Shown here one piece after another: positions 17,536 through 26,312 of a stretch of 64,000 bases of DNA. The position numbers and the translations under genes are program-made. The DNA is from Rhodobacteraceae bacterium UBA6796 (GTDB lineage Bacteria; Pseudomonadota; Alphaproteobacteria; Rhodobacterales; Rhodobacteraceae). The stretch is taken from the NCBI GenBank assembly GCA_002452815.1, contig DKFM01000018.1, positions 127,122 through 191,121 on the forward strand. The letters run 5' to 3'. The notes under the pieces were generated by a model that saw nothing but the letters and a program-made list of their open reading frames with translations, made no database searches and was not told where the DNA came from. Positions within the stretch are counted from its first letter, which is position 1, and each line of letters opens with the position of its first letter.

Positions 17536-19356
17536 TCAGCCCTCGGTCTTGGACATCCGCTTGCGTTCATGCGGGTCCAGATAGCGCTTGCGCAGGCGCA
17601 CGATCTTCGGCGTGACCTCGACCAGCTCGTCGTCGTTGATATAGGCGATGGCTTCTTCCAGGCTCAGACGGGTGGGCGTGGTCAGGCGCACGGCCTCGTC
17701 GGTGCCCGAAGCGCGCACGTTGGTCAGCTTCTTGCCCTTGAGCGGGTTGACCTCCAGATCGTTGTCGCGCGAATGCTCGCCGATGATCATGCCGGTATAG
17801 ACCTGCTCTTGCGCGCCGATGAACAGCTTGCCGCGTTCTTCCAGGTTCCACAGCGCATAGGCCACCGAAACCCCGTTCTCCATCGAGATCAGCACGCCCT
17901 GGCGGCGGCCGGTGATCGGACCCTTGTAGGGCGCCCAGTCGTGGAAGATCCGGTTCAGCACGCCGTTGCCGCGCGTGTCGGTCATGAACTCGCCCTGATA
18001 GCCGATCAGCCCGCGCGAGGGCACATGGGCCACGACGCGGGTCTTGCCATGCCCGGCGGGGCGCATCTCGACCAGATCGCCCTTGCGGTTGCCGGTCAGC
18101 TTTTCGATCACGACACCCGAATATTCGTCATCGACATCGACGATGACCTCTTCGATCGGCTCCAGCCGTTCGCCGTTCTCTTCGCGGAAGATCACGCGCG
18201 GGCGCGAGATCGACAGCTCGAACCCCTCGCGGCGCATGTTCTCGATCAGCACGCCCATCTGCAGTTCACCACGGCCCGAGACGATGAAGGCCTCGCCGCC
18301 GGGGGTGTCCTCGACGCGGATCGCGACGTTGGTTTCGGCCTCTTTCATCAGGCGTTCACGGATCACGCGCGACTGCACCTTGTTGCCGTCCTTGCCGGCC
18401 AGCGGGCTGTCGTTGATGCCGAAGGTGACCGAGATCGTCGGCGGGTCGATCGGCTGCGAGGGCAGGGCGGTGTCCACATCCAGCGCGCAGAGCGTGTCGG
18501 CCACGGTGGCCTTGGTCATCCCCGCGATCGAGACGATATCGCCGGCCACCGCCTCGTCGATCGGCTGCTGGCTCAGGCCGCGGAAGGCCAGGATCTTGGT
18601 GCAGCGGAACTGCTCGATCTTTTCGCCGGTGCGCGACAGCGCCTTGAGCGTTTCGCCGACTTTCAGCGTGCCCGCCTCGACCCGGCCGGTCAGGATGCGC
18701 CCGATGAACGGGTCGGCGCCCAGCGTGGTGGCGAGCATCTGGAACGGCTCGTCGGCGCGGAATTCCTGTTTCGGCGGCTCGACATGTTTCAGGATCAGGT
18801 CGAACAGCGCCGACAGATCCTTGCGCGGCCCGTCCAGATCGTTATCGGCCCAGCCGCCGATGCCGCTTGCATAGACATGCGGGAAATCCAGCTGCTCGTC
18901 GCTGGCGCCAAGGTTGGCGAACAGGTCGAACACCTCGTTCAGGGCGCGGTCGGGTTCGGCTGCGGGCTTGTCGACCTTGTTCAGCACGACGATGGGCTTC
19001 AGCCCCAGTGCCAGTGCCTTGGAGGTCACGAATTTCGTCTGCGGCATCGGGCCTTCGGCCGCGTCGACCAGCAGGCAGACGCCGTCGACCATCGACAGGA
19101 TGCGTTCCACCTCGCCGCCGAAATCGGCGTGGCCAGGGGTGTCGACGATGTTGATGCGCGTGCCCTTCCATTCGACCGAGGTCGCCTTGGCCAGAATGGT
19201 GATGCCGCGTTCGCGTTCGATGTCGTTGCTGTCCATCGCGCGTTCGGCCACGGCCTGATTCTCGCGGAAGGCGCCCGATTGTTTCAGAAGCTGGTCGACC
19301 AGCGTGGTCTTGCCGTGGTCAACGTGTGCGATAATCGCAATATTGCGAAGGTCCAT
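17536..19356 (-). CDS. typA: Translational GTPase TypA/BipA
   Basis: A 606-residue protein from ATG 19356 ([20 protein letters not shown]), the usual TypA start and length; an upstream in-frame ATG would add a non-homologous extension. G1 is AHVDHGKTT, the switch region includes [12 protein letters not shown]3 is [11 protein letters not shown] and G4 is [13 protein letters not shown]-like domains III and V and the TypA C-terminal domain ([20 protein letters not shown]) follow. TypA binds ribosomes and supports 50S assembly and growth under stress or cold. It is the last gene of a minus-strand run behind an SMR gene. Confidence 0.96.
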   Translation of the reverse strand: MDLRNIAIIAHVDHGKTTLVDQLLKQSGAFRENQAVAERAMDSNDIERERGITILAKATSVEWKGTRINIVDTPGHADFGGEVERILSMVDGVCLLVDAAEGPMPQTKFVTSKALALGLKPIVVLNKVDKPAAEPDRALNEVFDLFANLGASDEQLDFPHVYASGIGGWADNDLDGPRKDLSALFDLILKHVEPPKQEFRADEPFQMLATTLGADPFIGRILTGRVEAGTLKVGETLKALSRTGEKIEQFRCTKILAFRGLSQQPIDEAVAGDIVSIAGMTKATVADTLCALDVDTALPSQPIDPPTISVTFGINDSPLAGKDGNKVQSRVIRERLMKEAETNVAIRVEDTPGGEAFIVSGRGELQMGVLIENMRREGFELSISRPRVIFREENGERLEPIEEVIVDVDDEYSGVVIEKLTGNRKGDLVEMRPAGHGKTRVVAHVPSRGLIGYQGEFMTDTRGNGVLNRIFHDWAPYKGPITGRRQGVLISMENGVSVAYALWNLEERGKLFIGAQEQVYTGMIIGEHSRDNDLEVNPLKGKKLTNVRASGTDEAVRLTTPTRLSLEEAIAYINDDELVEVTPKIVRLRKRYLDPHERKRMSKTEG

Positions 19357-19427
19357 ATGATCCGCCTGTTCGTGGTTTGGCCCGGCCTTAGTCGAAAAGC
19401 GCGCATTATGCCAGCCCGAAGCGCGGC

Positions 19428-19760
19428 TTAATGCGTAGAGGCGTTGGAAAACAGGTTTATGACCAGAATTCCGGCGATGATCAGGCCGATCCCCAGAATC
19501 GCGGCCAGATCCAGCTTCTGCCCGAAGATCAGCCAGCCCGACCCCGCGATCAGCACCATGCCGATGCCCGACCACAGCGCATAGGTCACCCCCAGCGGCA
19601 GCACCTTGAGCACCAGCGCAAAGAACCAGAACGCCCCGCCAAAGCCCGCCAGCACACCCAGGCTCGGCCAGAGGCGGGTGAATTGCTGGCTGGCCTGCAG
19701 GCAGGCGGAACCGAAGGTCTCGAACGCGACGGCGATCAGCAGGTAGACATAGGTCATCAT
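19428..19760 (-). CDS. SMR-family small multidrug/guanidinium-type exporter
   Basis: A 110-residue, four-helix membrane protein. Glu14 in LLIAVAFETFGSACL is at the position of the essential Glu14 of EmrE, and YALWSGIGMVLI matches the conserved helix-3 motif. SMR proteins work as dimers that exchange protons for cationic drugs, quaternary amines or guanidinium; the substrate here cannot be told. Its first codon overlaps the end of the YitT-family gene at 19760, suggesting co-expression. Two adjacent ATG codons (19760, 19757) are possible starts; the first puts the key glutamate at 14. Confidence 0.88.
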   Translation of the reverse strand: MMTYVYLLIAVAFETFGSACLQASQQFTRLWPSLGVLAGFGGAFWFFALVLKVLPLGVTYALWSGIGMVLIAGSGWLIFGQKLDLAAILGIGLIIAGILVINLFSNASTH

Positions 19761-20377
19761 CAGGTCACGATATACCAGTCGCGCCGATGGTTGAAGGCGA
19801 TCACCGCATTCAGGATCAGCGCGCCCAGCAGCGACCAGGCCACGCGGTCGGCGGGCAGCAGAAAGATCGCGACGGAAAACAGCGTCAGGTCGTGGATCAG
19901 CTGGGTCCAGCCCGCCTTGAAGCCGAATTTGTCCTGCAGGATCACCGCGACGATCGACACGCCCCCCAGGGAACCCGAATGCCGGAACAGCCCCAGCAGG
20001 CCCACGCCCGCGCTGATCCCGAACAGTGCGGCGGCGGCTCCGGGGTGGACATGGCCGATCTGCAAAAGCGGCTTGAGCGCCTCGGCCATGGTCGAGACCA
20101 GCGTAACCGTGCCCAGGCTTTTCAGGCAGAAAGTCAGCCCCCGCGCCCAATAGGCAAAGCCGTAGAACGGAATATTGATGACAAAGAAGACAAGGCTGAA
20201 ATTCCACCCCGTCACATAGGACAGGATCAGCGCCAGCCCCGCAGTGCCCCCGGTCACAAGCCCCGCCGCGCGCAGCAGGTGAATCCCCAGTGCCGCCTGC
20301 GCCGAAGCGATCAGCAGGCCCTGGATATCCTCGAAGAGGGTATAGTGTTTCGGTGTGGAGGTAAGGTCAGGATACAT
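19760..20377 (-). CDS. YitT-family membrane protein (paralogue 1)
   Basis: A 205-residue membrane protein with about five hydrophobic helices. LVTGGTAGLALILSYVTGW and FFVINIPFYGFAYW match the YitT (DUF161) family, and the C-terminus ends in AFNHRRDWYIVT. The family role is unknown, although some members look like transporters. A second 205-residue paralogue ending NHRRDRYIAT is at 20834, so the two arose by duplication. Overlaps the downstream SMR gene. Confidence 0.8.
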   Translation of the reverse strand: MYPDLTSTPKHYTLFEDIQGLLIASAQAALGIHLLRAAGLVTGGTAGLALILSYVTGWNFSLVFFVINIPFYGFAYWARGLTFCLKSLGTVTLVSTMAEALKPLLQIGHVHPGAAAALFGISAGVGLLGLFRHSGSLGGVSIVAVILQDKFGFKAGWTQLIHDLTLFSVAIFLLPADRVAWSLLGALILNAVIAFNHRRDWYIVT

Positions 20378-20469
20378 GACCTAAATATGCCGCACTGCGG
20401 CGCCCGCGTCCATTGCGCGAAACGCATGGCGGGTTTGCGGGCAGTGGGGGTGGGGGCCTACAGGCGCCT

Positions 20470-20718
20470 TCAGGCGCCCGTGATCAGATAGCGCGCGATG
20501 CCATAGATATACAGGGCCGAAAACACCATGTTGATATACTTGAGTTGGCGTTCGGTGTTCAGCCAGGCGCAGAAAATCCAGATCAGGCAGAACGGCAGGC
20601 CAAACAGCATCGCGGCGAGTTGCCAGTTCTGCACGATGGAAATGGTGCTGCACAGGCCAAGTGCAAGAGCGAGCCATTTCAGCGGCTGCTCATAAGCGGC
20701 CAACTTCATAACTGTCAT
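20470..20718 (-). CDS. Small membrane protein between the two YitT paralogues
   Basis: An 82-residue protein with probable helices at about 13-30, 33-52 and 60-80 (MLFGLPFCLIWIFCAWLNTE, NMVFSALYIYGIARYL). I do not recognise the family. The open frame and hydrophobic pattern are coding-like and it lies in line with the YitT genes on the same strand. The ribosome site is weak; ATG 20709 is an alternative start. Confidence 0.6.
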   Translation of the reverse strand: MTVMKLAAYEQPLKWLALALGLCSTISIVQNWQLAAMLFGLPFCLIWIFCAWLNTERQLKYINMVFSALYIYGIARYLITGA

Positions 20719-20833
20719 CTATGAGCTTTCAGATAACCAGCGCCGTGGACCCGGCGATCTGGGTATCGCGGCTGATAGCAAATCGGGGGCCGGGCGGCAA
20801 TGCCGCTGGCCCGGGTCCGCCCGGCCGCGCCTC

Positions 20834-21451
20834 TCAGGTCGCGATATAACGGTCGCGGCGGTGGTTCATCGCGATCACCAGATTGACCACCAGCGCCCCC
20901 AGAAACGACCAGGCGACGGTGGTCACATCGCGCAGGGTCAGCGCGATCGCAAAGACGCAGGCATCAAAGATCAGCTGGGTCCAGCCCGCCTTGAAGCCCG
21001 TCTTGTCCTGGATATAGAGCGCCATGATCCCCACGCCGCCCAAGGATGCCCCATGCCGGAACAGCGCCAGCAGTGCCGATCCCGACAGGAAGCCGAACAG
21101 CACCGCGCCCACCGCCGGGTTGAGCGTGGCAAAGCTGACATATTGCGGCAGGTAGATCGAGATCACCGAGAGCATGGCAACCGCGATGAAGGTCTTGAGC
21201 ACGAAGACCGGCCCCAGCCGTTTGTAGCCGAACCAGTAGAACGGGATGTTGATGACGAAGAACACCGGGCCGAAGCTCCAGCCGGTGGCATAGGAAATCA
21301 GTACGGCCAGACCAGCGGTCTGCCCGGTGACAAGGCCCAGATGGGTTAGGATGACGATGCCGAAGGCCGCCATCAAGGTGCCATAGCTCAGCCCCTGCGC
21401 ATCATCGAGCAGGGTATGGCGGGCGGGGTTTTCGGCGATGATCTCGGTCAT
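20834..21451 (-). CDS. YitT-family membrane protein (paralogue 2)
   Basis: A 205-residue protein from ATG 21451 (MTEIIAENPARHTLLDDAQG). It has LVTGQTAGLAVLISYATGW, FFVINIPFYWFGYKRLG and GASLGGVGIMALYIQDKTGF, matching paralogue 1 along its whole length. About five membrane helices, DUF161/YitT family. Likely the first gene of the minus-strand series YitT2, small protein, YitT1, SMR, typA. Transport substrate unknown. Confidence 0.8.
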   Translation of the reverse strand: MTEIIAENPARHTLLDDAQGLSYGTLMAAFGIVILTHLGLVTGQTAGLAVLISYATGWSFGPVFFVINIPFYWFGYKRLGPVFVLKTFIAVAMLSVISIYLPQYVSFATLNPAVGAVLFGFLSGSALLALFRHGASLGGVGIMALYIQDKTGFKAGWTQLIFDACVFAIALTLRDVTTVAWSFLGALVVNLVIAMNHRRDRYIAT

Positions 21452-21650
21452 GCGTTCTTGTCTCACGGCGCGGGCGCGGCGGCAAGAGGGACAGAAGCAC
21501 TGTCGTATCGCGCCGCCGCCGCACCGTCTGTGGCCGCAATGTCGCAGGTTTGCGCAATTTTCGGCGCGACAGAGCGTTCCGGTTTGGTGCGACTCAGCGA
21601 GGCAGGCCATAAACCTTCCATCCGGCAATTTCAGGAAGAGGGAGCGGATC

Positions 21651-21776
21651 ATGTCACACGTATACGCTTACGCTCCGATTGCCGGTGGGCTGACCTGGGC
21701 CGCCAAGGGCACCACCGCGGGCACCCGCGCATGGACCGCCGCAGGCACCCAAGCCGGGGCACACCGACAGGTGTAA
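21651..21776 (+). CDS. Possible 41-residue small protein
   Basis: ATG 21651 follows a purine-rich ribosome site (AGGAAGAGGGAG, 21633-21644) and opens a 41-codon frame (MSHVYAYAPIAGGLTWAAKG). The product has alternating Ala, Gly and Thr residues and no recognised family. The strong translation signal is the main reason to list it. Confidence 0.4.
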   Translation: MSHVYAYAPIAGGLTWAAKGTTAGTRAWTAAGTQAGAHRQV

Positions 21777-21942
21777 TCCGCCGCCCGGATCGCGGAATCT
21801 CCCGCTCCGATCTTCCTGTTAACCCCGGACCGTTCCGCAACTGAGCAAGGCATGCCTTTGTCCGGCGTGTCGTGACCGCAGGGCCCCGGGATTTCTGTCA
21901 CCAAAACCAGAAGGCCGGTCGCACCCATGCGCCGGGAATCCC

Positions 21943-22182
21943 ATGACCAAAACCGAAGTGCACCCGGGGGTGACCCCGCTTCCCTCGATTGAAACGATGA
22001 TCGCCCTGCATGGCGCGCGCCGCGTGCTGTGGGTGGCGTTGGCCGCGCTGCTGCGCGGGCAGGGCGCACGCCCGCTTGCCGCCCGCCTGACCGAGCTGGA
22101 CGACCATATGCGCCGCGACATCGGCCTGCCGCCGAAAGGCGCCTCGCCCCCGCTGCCCGACTGGATCAAGCACAGCTGGTAA
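21943..22182 (+). CDS. DUF1127-like small protein
   Basis: A 79-residue protein with the DUF1127 core RLTELDDHMRRDIGLPPKG near the C-terminus, preceded by an alanine/arginine-rich helix. Same family as the gene at 12251 but with a longer C-terminal tail (PPLPDWIKHSW). Function unknown. It converges on icd, and a shared bidirectional terminator lies between them. Confidence 0.75.
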   Translation: MTKTEVHPGVTPLPSIETMIALHGARRVLWVALAALLRGQGARPLAARLTELDDHMRRDIGLPPKGASPPLPDWIKHSW

Positions 22183-22215
22183 GCTGAGCATCGCCCTGCA
22201 AGGCATTGAAAACAA

Positions 22216-22242
22216 AAAGGGCCGGTCAGTGACCGGCCCTTT
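22216..22242. terminator. Bidirectional rho-independent terminator
   Basis: AAAGGGCCGGTCA and TGACCGGCCCTTT form a perfect 13-bp inverted repeat around a single central base. The A- and T-ended stem serves both the DUF1127 gene (plus) and icd (minus). Confidence 0.92.
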
Positions 22243-22258
22243 CCGCGATGTCAGGCGA

Positions 22259-23473
22259 TCAGCCTTTCAGCGCCTTGTTCAGGTATTCGTCGACCTTTTC
22301 CAGATAGCCCATGGTGGTGAGCCATTTCTGATCGGGGCCGACCAGCAGCGCCAGATCCTTGGTCATGAAGCCGTCTTCGACGGTCTGCACGGTGACCTTT
22401 TCCAGCGTTTCGGCAAAGCGCATCAGCTCGGCGTTGTCGTCCAGCTTCGCGCGGTGCTTCAGGCCGCCCGACCAGGCGTAGATCGAGGCGATCGAGTTGG
22501 TCGAGGTTTCCTTGCCGGCCTGGTGCTGGCGGTAGTGACGGGTCACGGTGCCGTGGGCCGCTTCGGCCTCGACGGTTTTCCCATCGGGCGTCATCAGGAC
22601 CGAGGTCATCAGGCCCAGCGAGCCGAAGCCCTGCGCCACGGTGTCCGACTGTACGTCGCCATCGTAGTTTTTGCAGGCCCAGACGTAGCCGCCGTTCCAT
22701 TTCATCGCACAAGCGACCATGTCGTCGATCAGGCGGTGTTCGTAGGTGATGCCGGCAGCCTTGAATTTCTCTTCGAATTCCTGCTCGAACACTTCCTGGA
22801 ACAGATCCTTGAAGCGGCCGTCATAGGCTTTCAGGATGGTGTTCTTGGTCGACAGGTAGACCGGCCAGCCGAGGCTGAGGCCATAGTTCATCGAGGCGCG
22901 CGCGAAATCGCGGATCGAGTCGTCAAGGTTGTACATCGCCATGGTCACGCCGGCCGAGGGGGCCTGGAAGACCTCTTTCTCGATCTCGGTGCCATCTTCG
23001 CCGACGAACTTGATCGTCAGCTTGCCCTTGCCGGGGAAGCGGAAGTCGGTGGCGCGATACTGGTCGCCAAAGGCGTGACGGCCAACCACGATCGGTTTGG
23101 TCCAGCCCGGAACCAGGCGCGGCACGTTCTTGCAGATGATCGGCTGGCGGAAGATCACGCCGCCCAGGATGTTGCGGATCGTGCCGTTGGGCGACTTCCA
23201 CATCTGTTTCAGGCCGAATTCCTCGACGCGCTGCTCGTCGGGGGTGATGGTCGCGCATTTCACGCCGACGCCGTATTTCTTGATCGCCTCGGCCGAGTCG
23301 ATGGTGATCTGGTCGTTGGTGCGGTCACGCTCCTCGATGCCCAGATCGTAATATTTCAGATCAATGTCGAGATAGGGCAGGATCAGCTTTTTCTTGATGA
23401 AATCCCAGATGATGCGGGTCATTTCATCGCCGTCGAGCTCGACGACGGGGTTGGCTACCTTGATCTTGGTCAT
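22259..23473 (-). CDS. icd: NADP-dependent isocitrate dehydrogenase
   Basis: A 404-residue protein of the homodimeric eukaryotic-like NADP-IDH type ([20 protein letters not shown], the normal start and length). Substrate-binding residues appear in the [12 protein letters not shown] segment and in [40 protein letters not shown] is the NADP-binding region. It oxidises isocitrate to 2-oxoglutarate in the TCA cycle and provides NADPH. It is a single-gene unit on the minus strand ending at the hairpin at 22216. Confidence 0.97.
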   Translation of the reverse strand: MTKIKVANPVVELDGDEMTRIIWDFIKKKLILPYLDIDLKYYDLGIEERDRTNDQITIDSAEAIKKYGVGVKCATITPDEQRVEEFGLKQMWKSPNGTIRNILGGVIFRQPIICKNVPRLVPGWTKPIVVGRHAFGDQYRATDFRFPGKGKLTIKFVGEDGTEIEKEVFQAPSAGVTMAMYNLDDSIRDFARASMNYGLSLGWPVYLSTKNTILKAYDGRFKDLFQEVFEQEFEEKFKAAGITYEHRLIDDMVACAMKWNGGYVWACKNYDGDVQSDTVAQGFGSLGLMTSVLMTPDGKTVEAEAAHGTVTRHYRQHQAGKETSTNSIASIYAWSGGLKHRAKLDDNAELMRFAETLEKVTVQTVEDGFMTKDLALLVGPDQKWLTTMGYLEKVDEYLNKALKG

Positions 23474-23573
23474 AGTTCCCTCCTCGGTTGGGTGACTCGT
23501 TGGCGGCGTGATAGCCGATTTGCGCGGCTTTGGCTAGTGCGGTATGCTTTGGTATACCGAAAAAATCCCCCGG

Positions 23574-23981
23574 TCAGCGCGGCCGGCGTACAGGCAGGCG
23601 GCAGGCATCGTCCGACCCCAGCCGCGCCGCCACCGCCACCAGTGCCACAAGCACGAAAACCAGCAGCACCAACGGCGTGTTGCGGGCAGCGACGCTGGCC
23701 CGTAGCGAGACGCAATCACCCAGCGTCAGCCCCAGCACGAAGGGCGTCAGCGCCAGCCCCAGCACCGCATATTCCAGCGCCGTGGCCTTGCGGGTGTGCC
23801 GGGTCAGCCGCACCAGCATCGGCGCGAAAAGCAGCGCAAGCGTCGGCCCGATCTGGGCGGCCTGCGGGCAGGGGGCGCCGTCGGCTGCGCGCAGCGGGGC
23901 GGGAAATTCCGGCAGCAGCAAGCCAAGGATCGCCGCCAGCAGCGCAAGGGACTGGAACATCATGTTCCAGCCGCTCGTCAT
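23574..23981 (-). CDS. Hypothetical membrane protein
   Basis: A 135-residue protein with about four hydrophobic segments (MMFQSLALLAAILGLLLPEF, ALLFAPMLVRL, EYAVLGLALTPFVLGLTLG, TPLVLLVFVLVALVAVAARL). Three cysteines. No family recognised. Its start overlaps the stop of the HD-domain gene by 4 bases, so it is probably the last gene of a four-gene unit beginning with the alpha/beta hydrolase at 25502. Confidence 0.65.
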   Translation of the reverse strand: MTSGWNMMFQSLALLAAILGLLLPEFPAPLRAADGAPCPQAAQIGPTLALLFAPMLVRLTRHTRKATALEYAVLGLALTPFVLGLTLGDCVSLRASVAARNTPLVLLVFVLVALVAVAARLGSDDACRLPVRRPR

Positions 23982-24574
23982 CTGCCGCGGGCCGCAAACC
24001 AGGGATGAATGCGTGCGCGCACCCAGTCCCAGAGCCCGGGCAGACCGTCGCGGATTTTCACGCCGACGCGGCCCTCCAGCTGATCCCAGGTGACATCGTA
24101 TTCCAGCCAGGACCCGCCGCCGCCTTCCAGGTTGAGCATCACCGGCTGCACCCGGTCCAGCGACTTGGCAAAGCGCGCGGTCGGGCTTTGCGCCGCCTCG
24201 AATTCGTGCCAGGCAGCTTTAAGATCGTCGGACAGGTCATTGGGAAGAAGGCTGAAAATCCGTTCCGCCGCGGCGGCCTCGGCGGCCTGGATCTCGGCCG
24301 CGCCATGGGCCTGACCGTTGCCGGAATGGATCGGCACATCGCCCACGTCGATTTCCACCAGATCGTGGATCAGCAGCATCTTGATCGCGCGCATCGCATC
24401 CACGCCCGGCCCCGCCTGATCGGCCAGCACCAGCGCATACAGCGCCAGCGTCCAGCTATGCTCGGCCGAGTTTTCACGCCGCGAATTATCGGCGATCGGG
24501 GTCGCGCGGTAGACCGATTTCAGCTTTTCCGCTTCCAGCAGAAAGGCGAATTGCTGTTCCAGCCGCGCGCTCAC
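23978..24574 (-). CDS. HD-domain phosphohydrolase (YfbR/HDDC2-like)
   Basis: A 198-residue protein from GTG 24574, two bases after the stop of the preceding gene; the product begins MSARLEQQFAFLLEAEKLKS. The metal-binding histidines and aspartates are in NSAEHSWTLALYALV and KMLLIHDLVEIDVGDV, with PIHSG after them. The arrangement is that of HD hydrolases such as YfbR, which dephosphorylate 5'-nucleotides. Substrate unproven. Longer ORF starts upstream run through the neighbouring gene in another frame and are rejected. Confidence 0.85.
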   Translation of the reverse strand: MSARLEQQFAFLLEAEKLKSVYRATPIADNSRRENSAEHSWTLALYALVLADQAGPGVDAMRAIKMLLIHDLVEIDVGDVPIHSGNGQAHGAAEIQAAEAAAAERIFSLLPNDLSDDLKAAWHEFEAAQSPTARFAKSLDRVQPVMLNLEGGGGSWLEYDVTWDQLEGRVGVKIRDGLPGLWDWVRARIHPWFAARGR

Positions 24575-24576
24575 GC

Positions 24577-24843
24577 TCAATGCCCGCCGCTTTCCGCCGG
24601 GCGGGGCGCGCTTGGCACCTTGCCGCCCTCGCGCCGGGCGCGCAGCGTGTCGTCCAGAAACTTGCGCCCGCGCTGCGCCGACATCCGCAACCGGCACGAG
24701 GTCAGAAACGCCTCTTGCAGCGACGGCGACGAGGTGCCGATCACCGAACCCACCGCCATATACAGGCGGTCGTCGTCCAGCTCCTCCATCGCCGCCATCA
24801 CATCGGCGGCCAGCGCATCGGCCAGCTCGTCGATCAGCGCCAT
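24577..24843 (-). CDS. Hypothetical protein, 88 residues
   Basis: Mostly helical: an acidic N-terminus (LADALAADVMAAMEELDDDR), a central AVGSVIGTSSPSLQEAFLTS and a basic C-terminus. The start overlaps the alpha/beta hydrolase stop by one base, and the HD gene starts two bases after its stop, so it is embedded in a co-translated unit. Family not recognised; its regular position suggests a real gene. Confidence 0.7.
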   Translation of the reverse strand: MALIDELADALAADVMAAMEELDDDRLYMAVGSVIGTSSPSLQEAFLTSCRLRMSAQRGRKFLDDTLRARREGGKVPSAPRPAESGGH

Positions 24844-25502
24844 CAGCGCGAGCCTTCCGTCAGGCGGCGGCGCACATAGCTTTGCACCGTCTCGATCATC
24901 GGCTTCATATGCGCTTCGTCATCCTTGAAGAAGTGATCGGCGCCTTCGACTTCGTGATGGGTGATGGTGATGCCCTTCTGCTCGCGCAGCTTGCCCACCA
25001 GCGCGGCGGTGTCCTTGGGCGGCGCCACACGGTCGGCGGTGCCGTTGATGATCAGGCCCGAGCTGGGGCAGGGCGCGAGGAAGCTGAAATCATACATGTT
25101 CGCCGGCGGCGCGACCGAGATGAAGCCGGTGATCTCGGGGCGGCGCATCAGCAGCTGCATGCCGATCCAGGCGCCAAAGCTGAAGCCCGCAACCCAGCAA
25201 TGTTTCGAATTCGGGTTCATCGCCTGCAGATAGTCCAGCGCCGAGGCCGCATCGGACAATTCGCCGATGCCCTGATCGTATTCGCCCTGGCTGCGCCCCA
25301 CGCCGCGGAAGTTGAACCGCAGGACGGTGAAGCCCATCTTGTGGAAGGCGTAATGCAGGTTATAGACGACGCGATTGTTCATCGTTCCGCCGAATTGCGG
25401 ATCGGGGTGCAGAACAATCGCGATCGGCGCGTCGGGCGCGGCTTGCGGATGATAGCGGCCCTCGAGGCGACCTTCGGGACCGGGGAAAATGACTTCGGGC
25501 AT
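24843..25502 (-). CDS. Alpha/beta hydrolase, COG2945-like
   Basis: A 219-residue hydrolase. The nucleophile is the serine of VAGFSFGAWIG (G-x-S-x-G), the oxyanion segment is VLHPDPQFGGTMNN, and the acid and histidine are near NGTADRVAPPKD and EGADHFFKDD. FTVLRFNFRGVGRSQGEYDQ is typical of this small serine hydrolase family. Substrate unknown. Divergent from iscR over a 215-base region. Confidence 0.88.
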   Translation of the reverse strand: MPEVIFPGPEGRLEGRYHPQAAPDAPIAIVLHPDPQFGGTMNNRVVYNLHYAFHKMGFTVLRFNFRGVGRSQGEYDQGIGELSDAASALDYLQAMNPNSKHCWVAGFSFGAWIGMQLLMRRPEITGFISVAPPANMYDFSFLAPCPSSGLIINGTADRVAPPKDTAALVGKLREQKGITITHHEVEGADHFFKDDEAHMKPMIETVQSYVRRRLTEGSR

Positions 25503-25554
25503 CGTCTCTCGTCTGGTTTGATCCTGTTCCCATCGGGTGCGACCGCGCGTTTAC

Positions 25555-25583
25555 TTGACGCTTTCGCTCAGACACCCTAGGAC
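25555..25583 (+). promoter_or_regulatory. Possible iscR promoter
   Basis: TTGACG (25555-25560), 17 bases, then TAGGAC (25578-25583). The -35 matches well and the -10 weakly. It lies 135 bases before the iscR start. The IscR operator in Rhodobacter is not recognisable to me here. Confidence 0.35.
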
Positions 25584-25717
25584 GGGACGACCCCCGGCGG
25601 GATGCCGGGAATTCGGGTGAATTTCAGTTAAGCGGCCCGAGGCGCGGCGTCAATGCTTTGCCCGGCATTTGGCCCGCCGCGCGGGCGTTTTGGGCGCAAA
25701 CTGCCGGGAGGCGCGCG

Positions 25718-26176
25718 ATGAAACTTTCGACCAAGGGACGATATGCAATGGTGGCGCTGGTCGATCTGGCGACCACGGGCGCGGGGCAGATGACCTCGCT
25801 GGCCGAAATCTCGCGCAGACAGGATATCTCTCTGCCCTATCTCGAACAGCTTTTCGTGCGGCTGCGCCGGTCGGGGCTGGTGGCTTCGGTGCGGGGGCCG
25901 GGCGGCGGCTACCGGCTGGCGAAAGAGCCCAAGGATATCCGCATCAGCGACATCTTCGAAGCGGTCGATGAAACCGTGTCGGCGCTGCATGTCGGCGCCG
26001 GGGCCTCGGGCGGGGTCTGCGGGTCGCGCGCGCAGTCGCTGTCCAACCGCCTGTGGGAAAGCCTCAGCGCACAGGTCTTCGTGTTTTTGCACCAGACCAC
26101 GCTGGAGGATGTGGTGAAGAACACCCTCAAACCCTGCCCGGCGGTGCCCTCGCTGTTCATGGTGGTGGACGAATGA
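25718..26176 (+). CDS. iscR: Rrf2-family iron-sulfur regulator IscR
   Basis: A 152-residue protein from ATG 25718 (MKLSTKGRYAMVALVDLATT, the usual IscR start). The winged helix includes ISLPYLEQLFVRLRRSGLV and VRGPGGGYRLAKEP. In E. coli the cluster is held by three cysteines and a histidine; here the corresponding loop has only Cys101 (SGGVCGSRAQSLSNRLWE). This single-cysteine form is known from Rhodobacter sphaeroides IscR, which still binds a cluster and represses iron-sulfur genes. It heads the isc/suf locus and probably regulates it. Confidence 0.93.
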   Translation: MKLSTKGRYAMVALVDLATTGAGQMTSLAEISRRQDISLPYLEQLFVRLRRSGLVASVRGPGGGYRLAKEPKDIRISDIFEAVDETVSALHVGAGASGGVCGSRAQSLSNRLWESLSAQVFVFLHQTTLEDVVKNTLKPCPAVPSLFMVVDE

Positions 26177-26211
26177 CACAGCGGCGCGCCTGTGATGCCT
26201 GCGGGACGCTC

Positions 26212-26279
26212 CGCGGGGGATATTTGATCCAGAAAGAAAATGCCTCTCGCGCCTTCTTTCTGGCCAAAATATCCCCGCC
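26212..26279. repeat. Inverted pair of the short dispersed repeat
   Basis: GGGGATATTTGATCCAGAAA and, inverted, TTTCTGGCCAAAATATCCCC form a long near-perfect hairpin between iscR and the cysteine desulfurase gene. Loop sequence is about 15 bases. It has the same form as the element at 17431 and may affect read-through or mRNA stability within the operon. Confidence 0.6.
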
Positions 26280-26312
26280 GGAGGCATCCATCCGGGCCAC
26301 GAGGGCTGACTG

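Noticed and set aside
17569..19431. A 620-codon plus-strand frame opposite typA
   Set aside because: Antisense image of typA; no recognisable domain.
22229..24928. An 899-codon plus-strand frame opposite icd and its neighbours
   Set aside because: It spans several well-supported minus-strand genes and has low-complexity composition.
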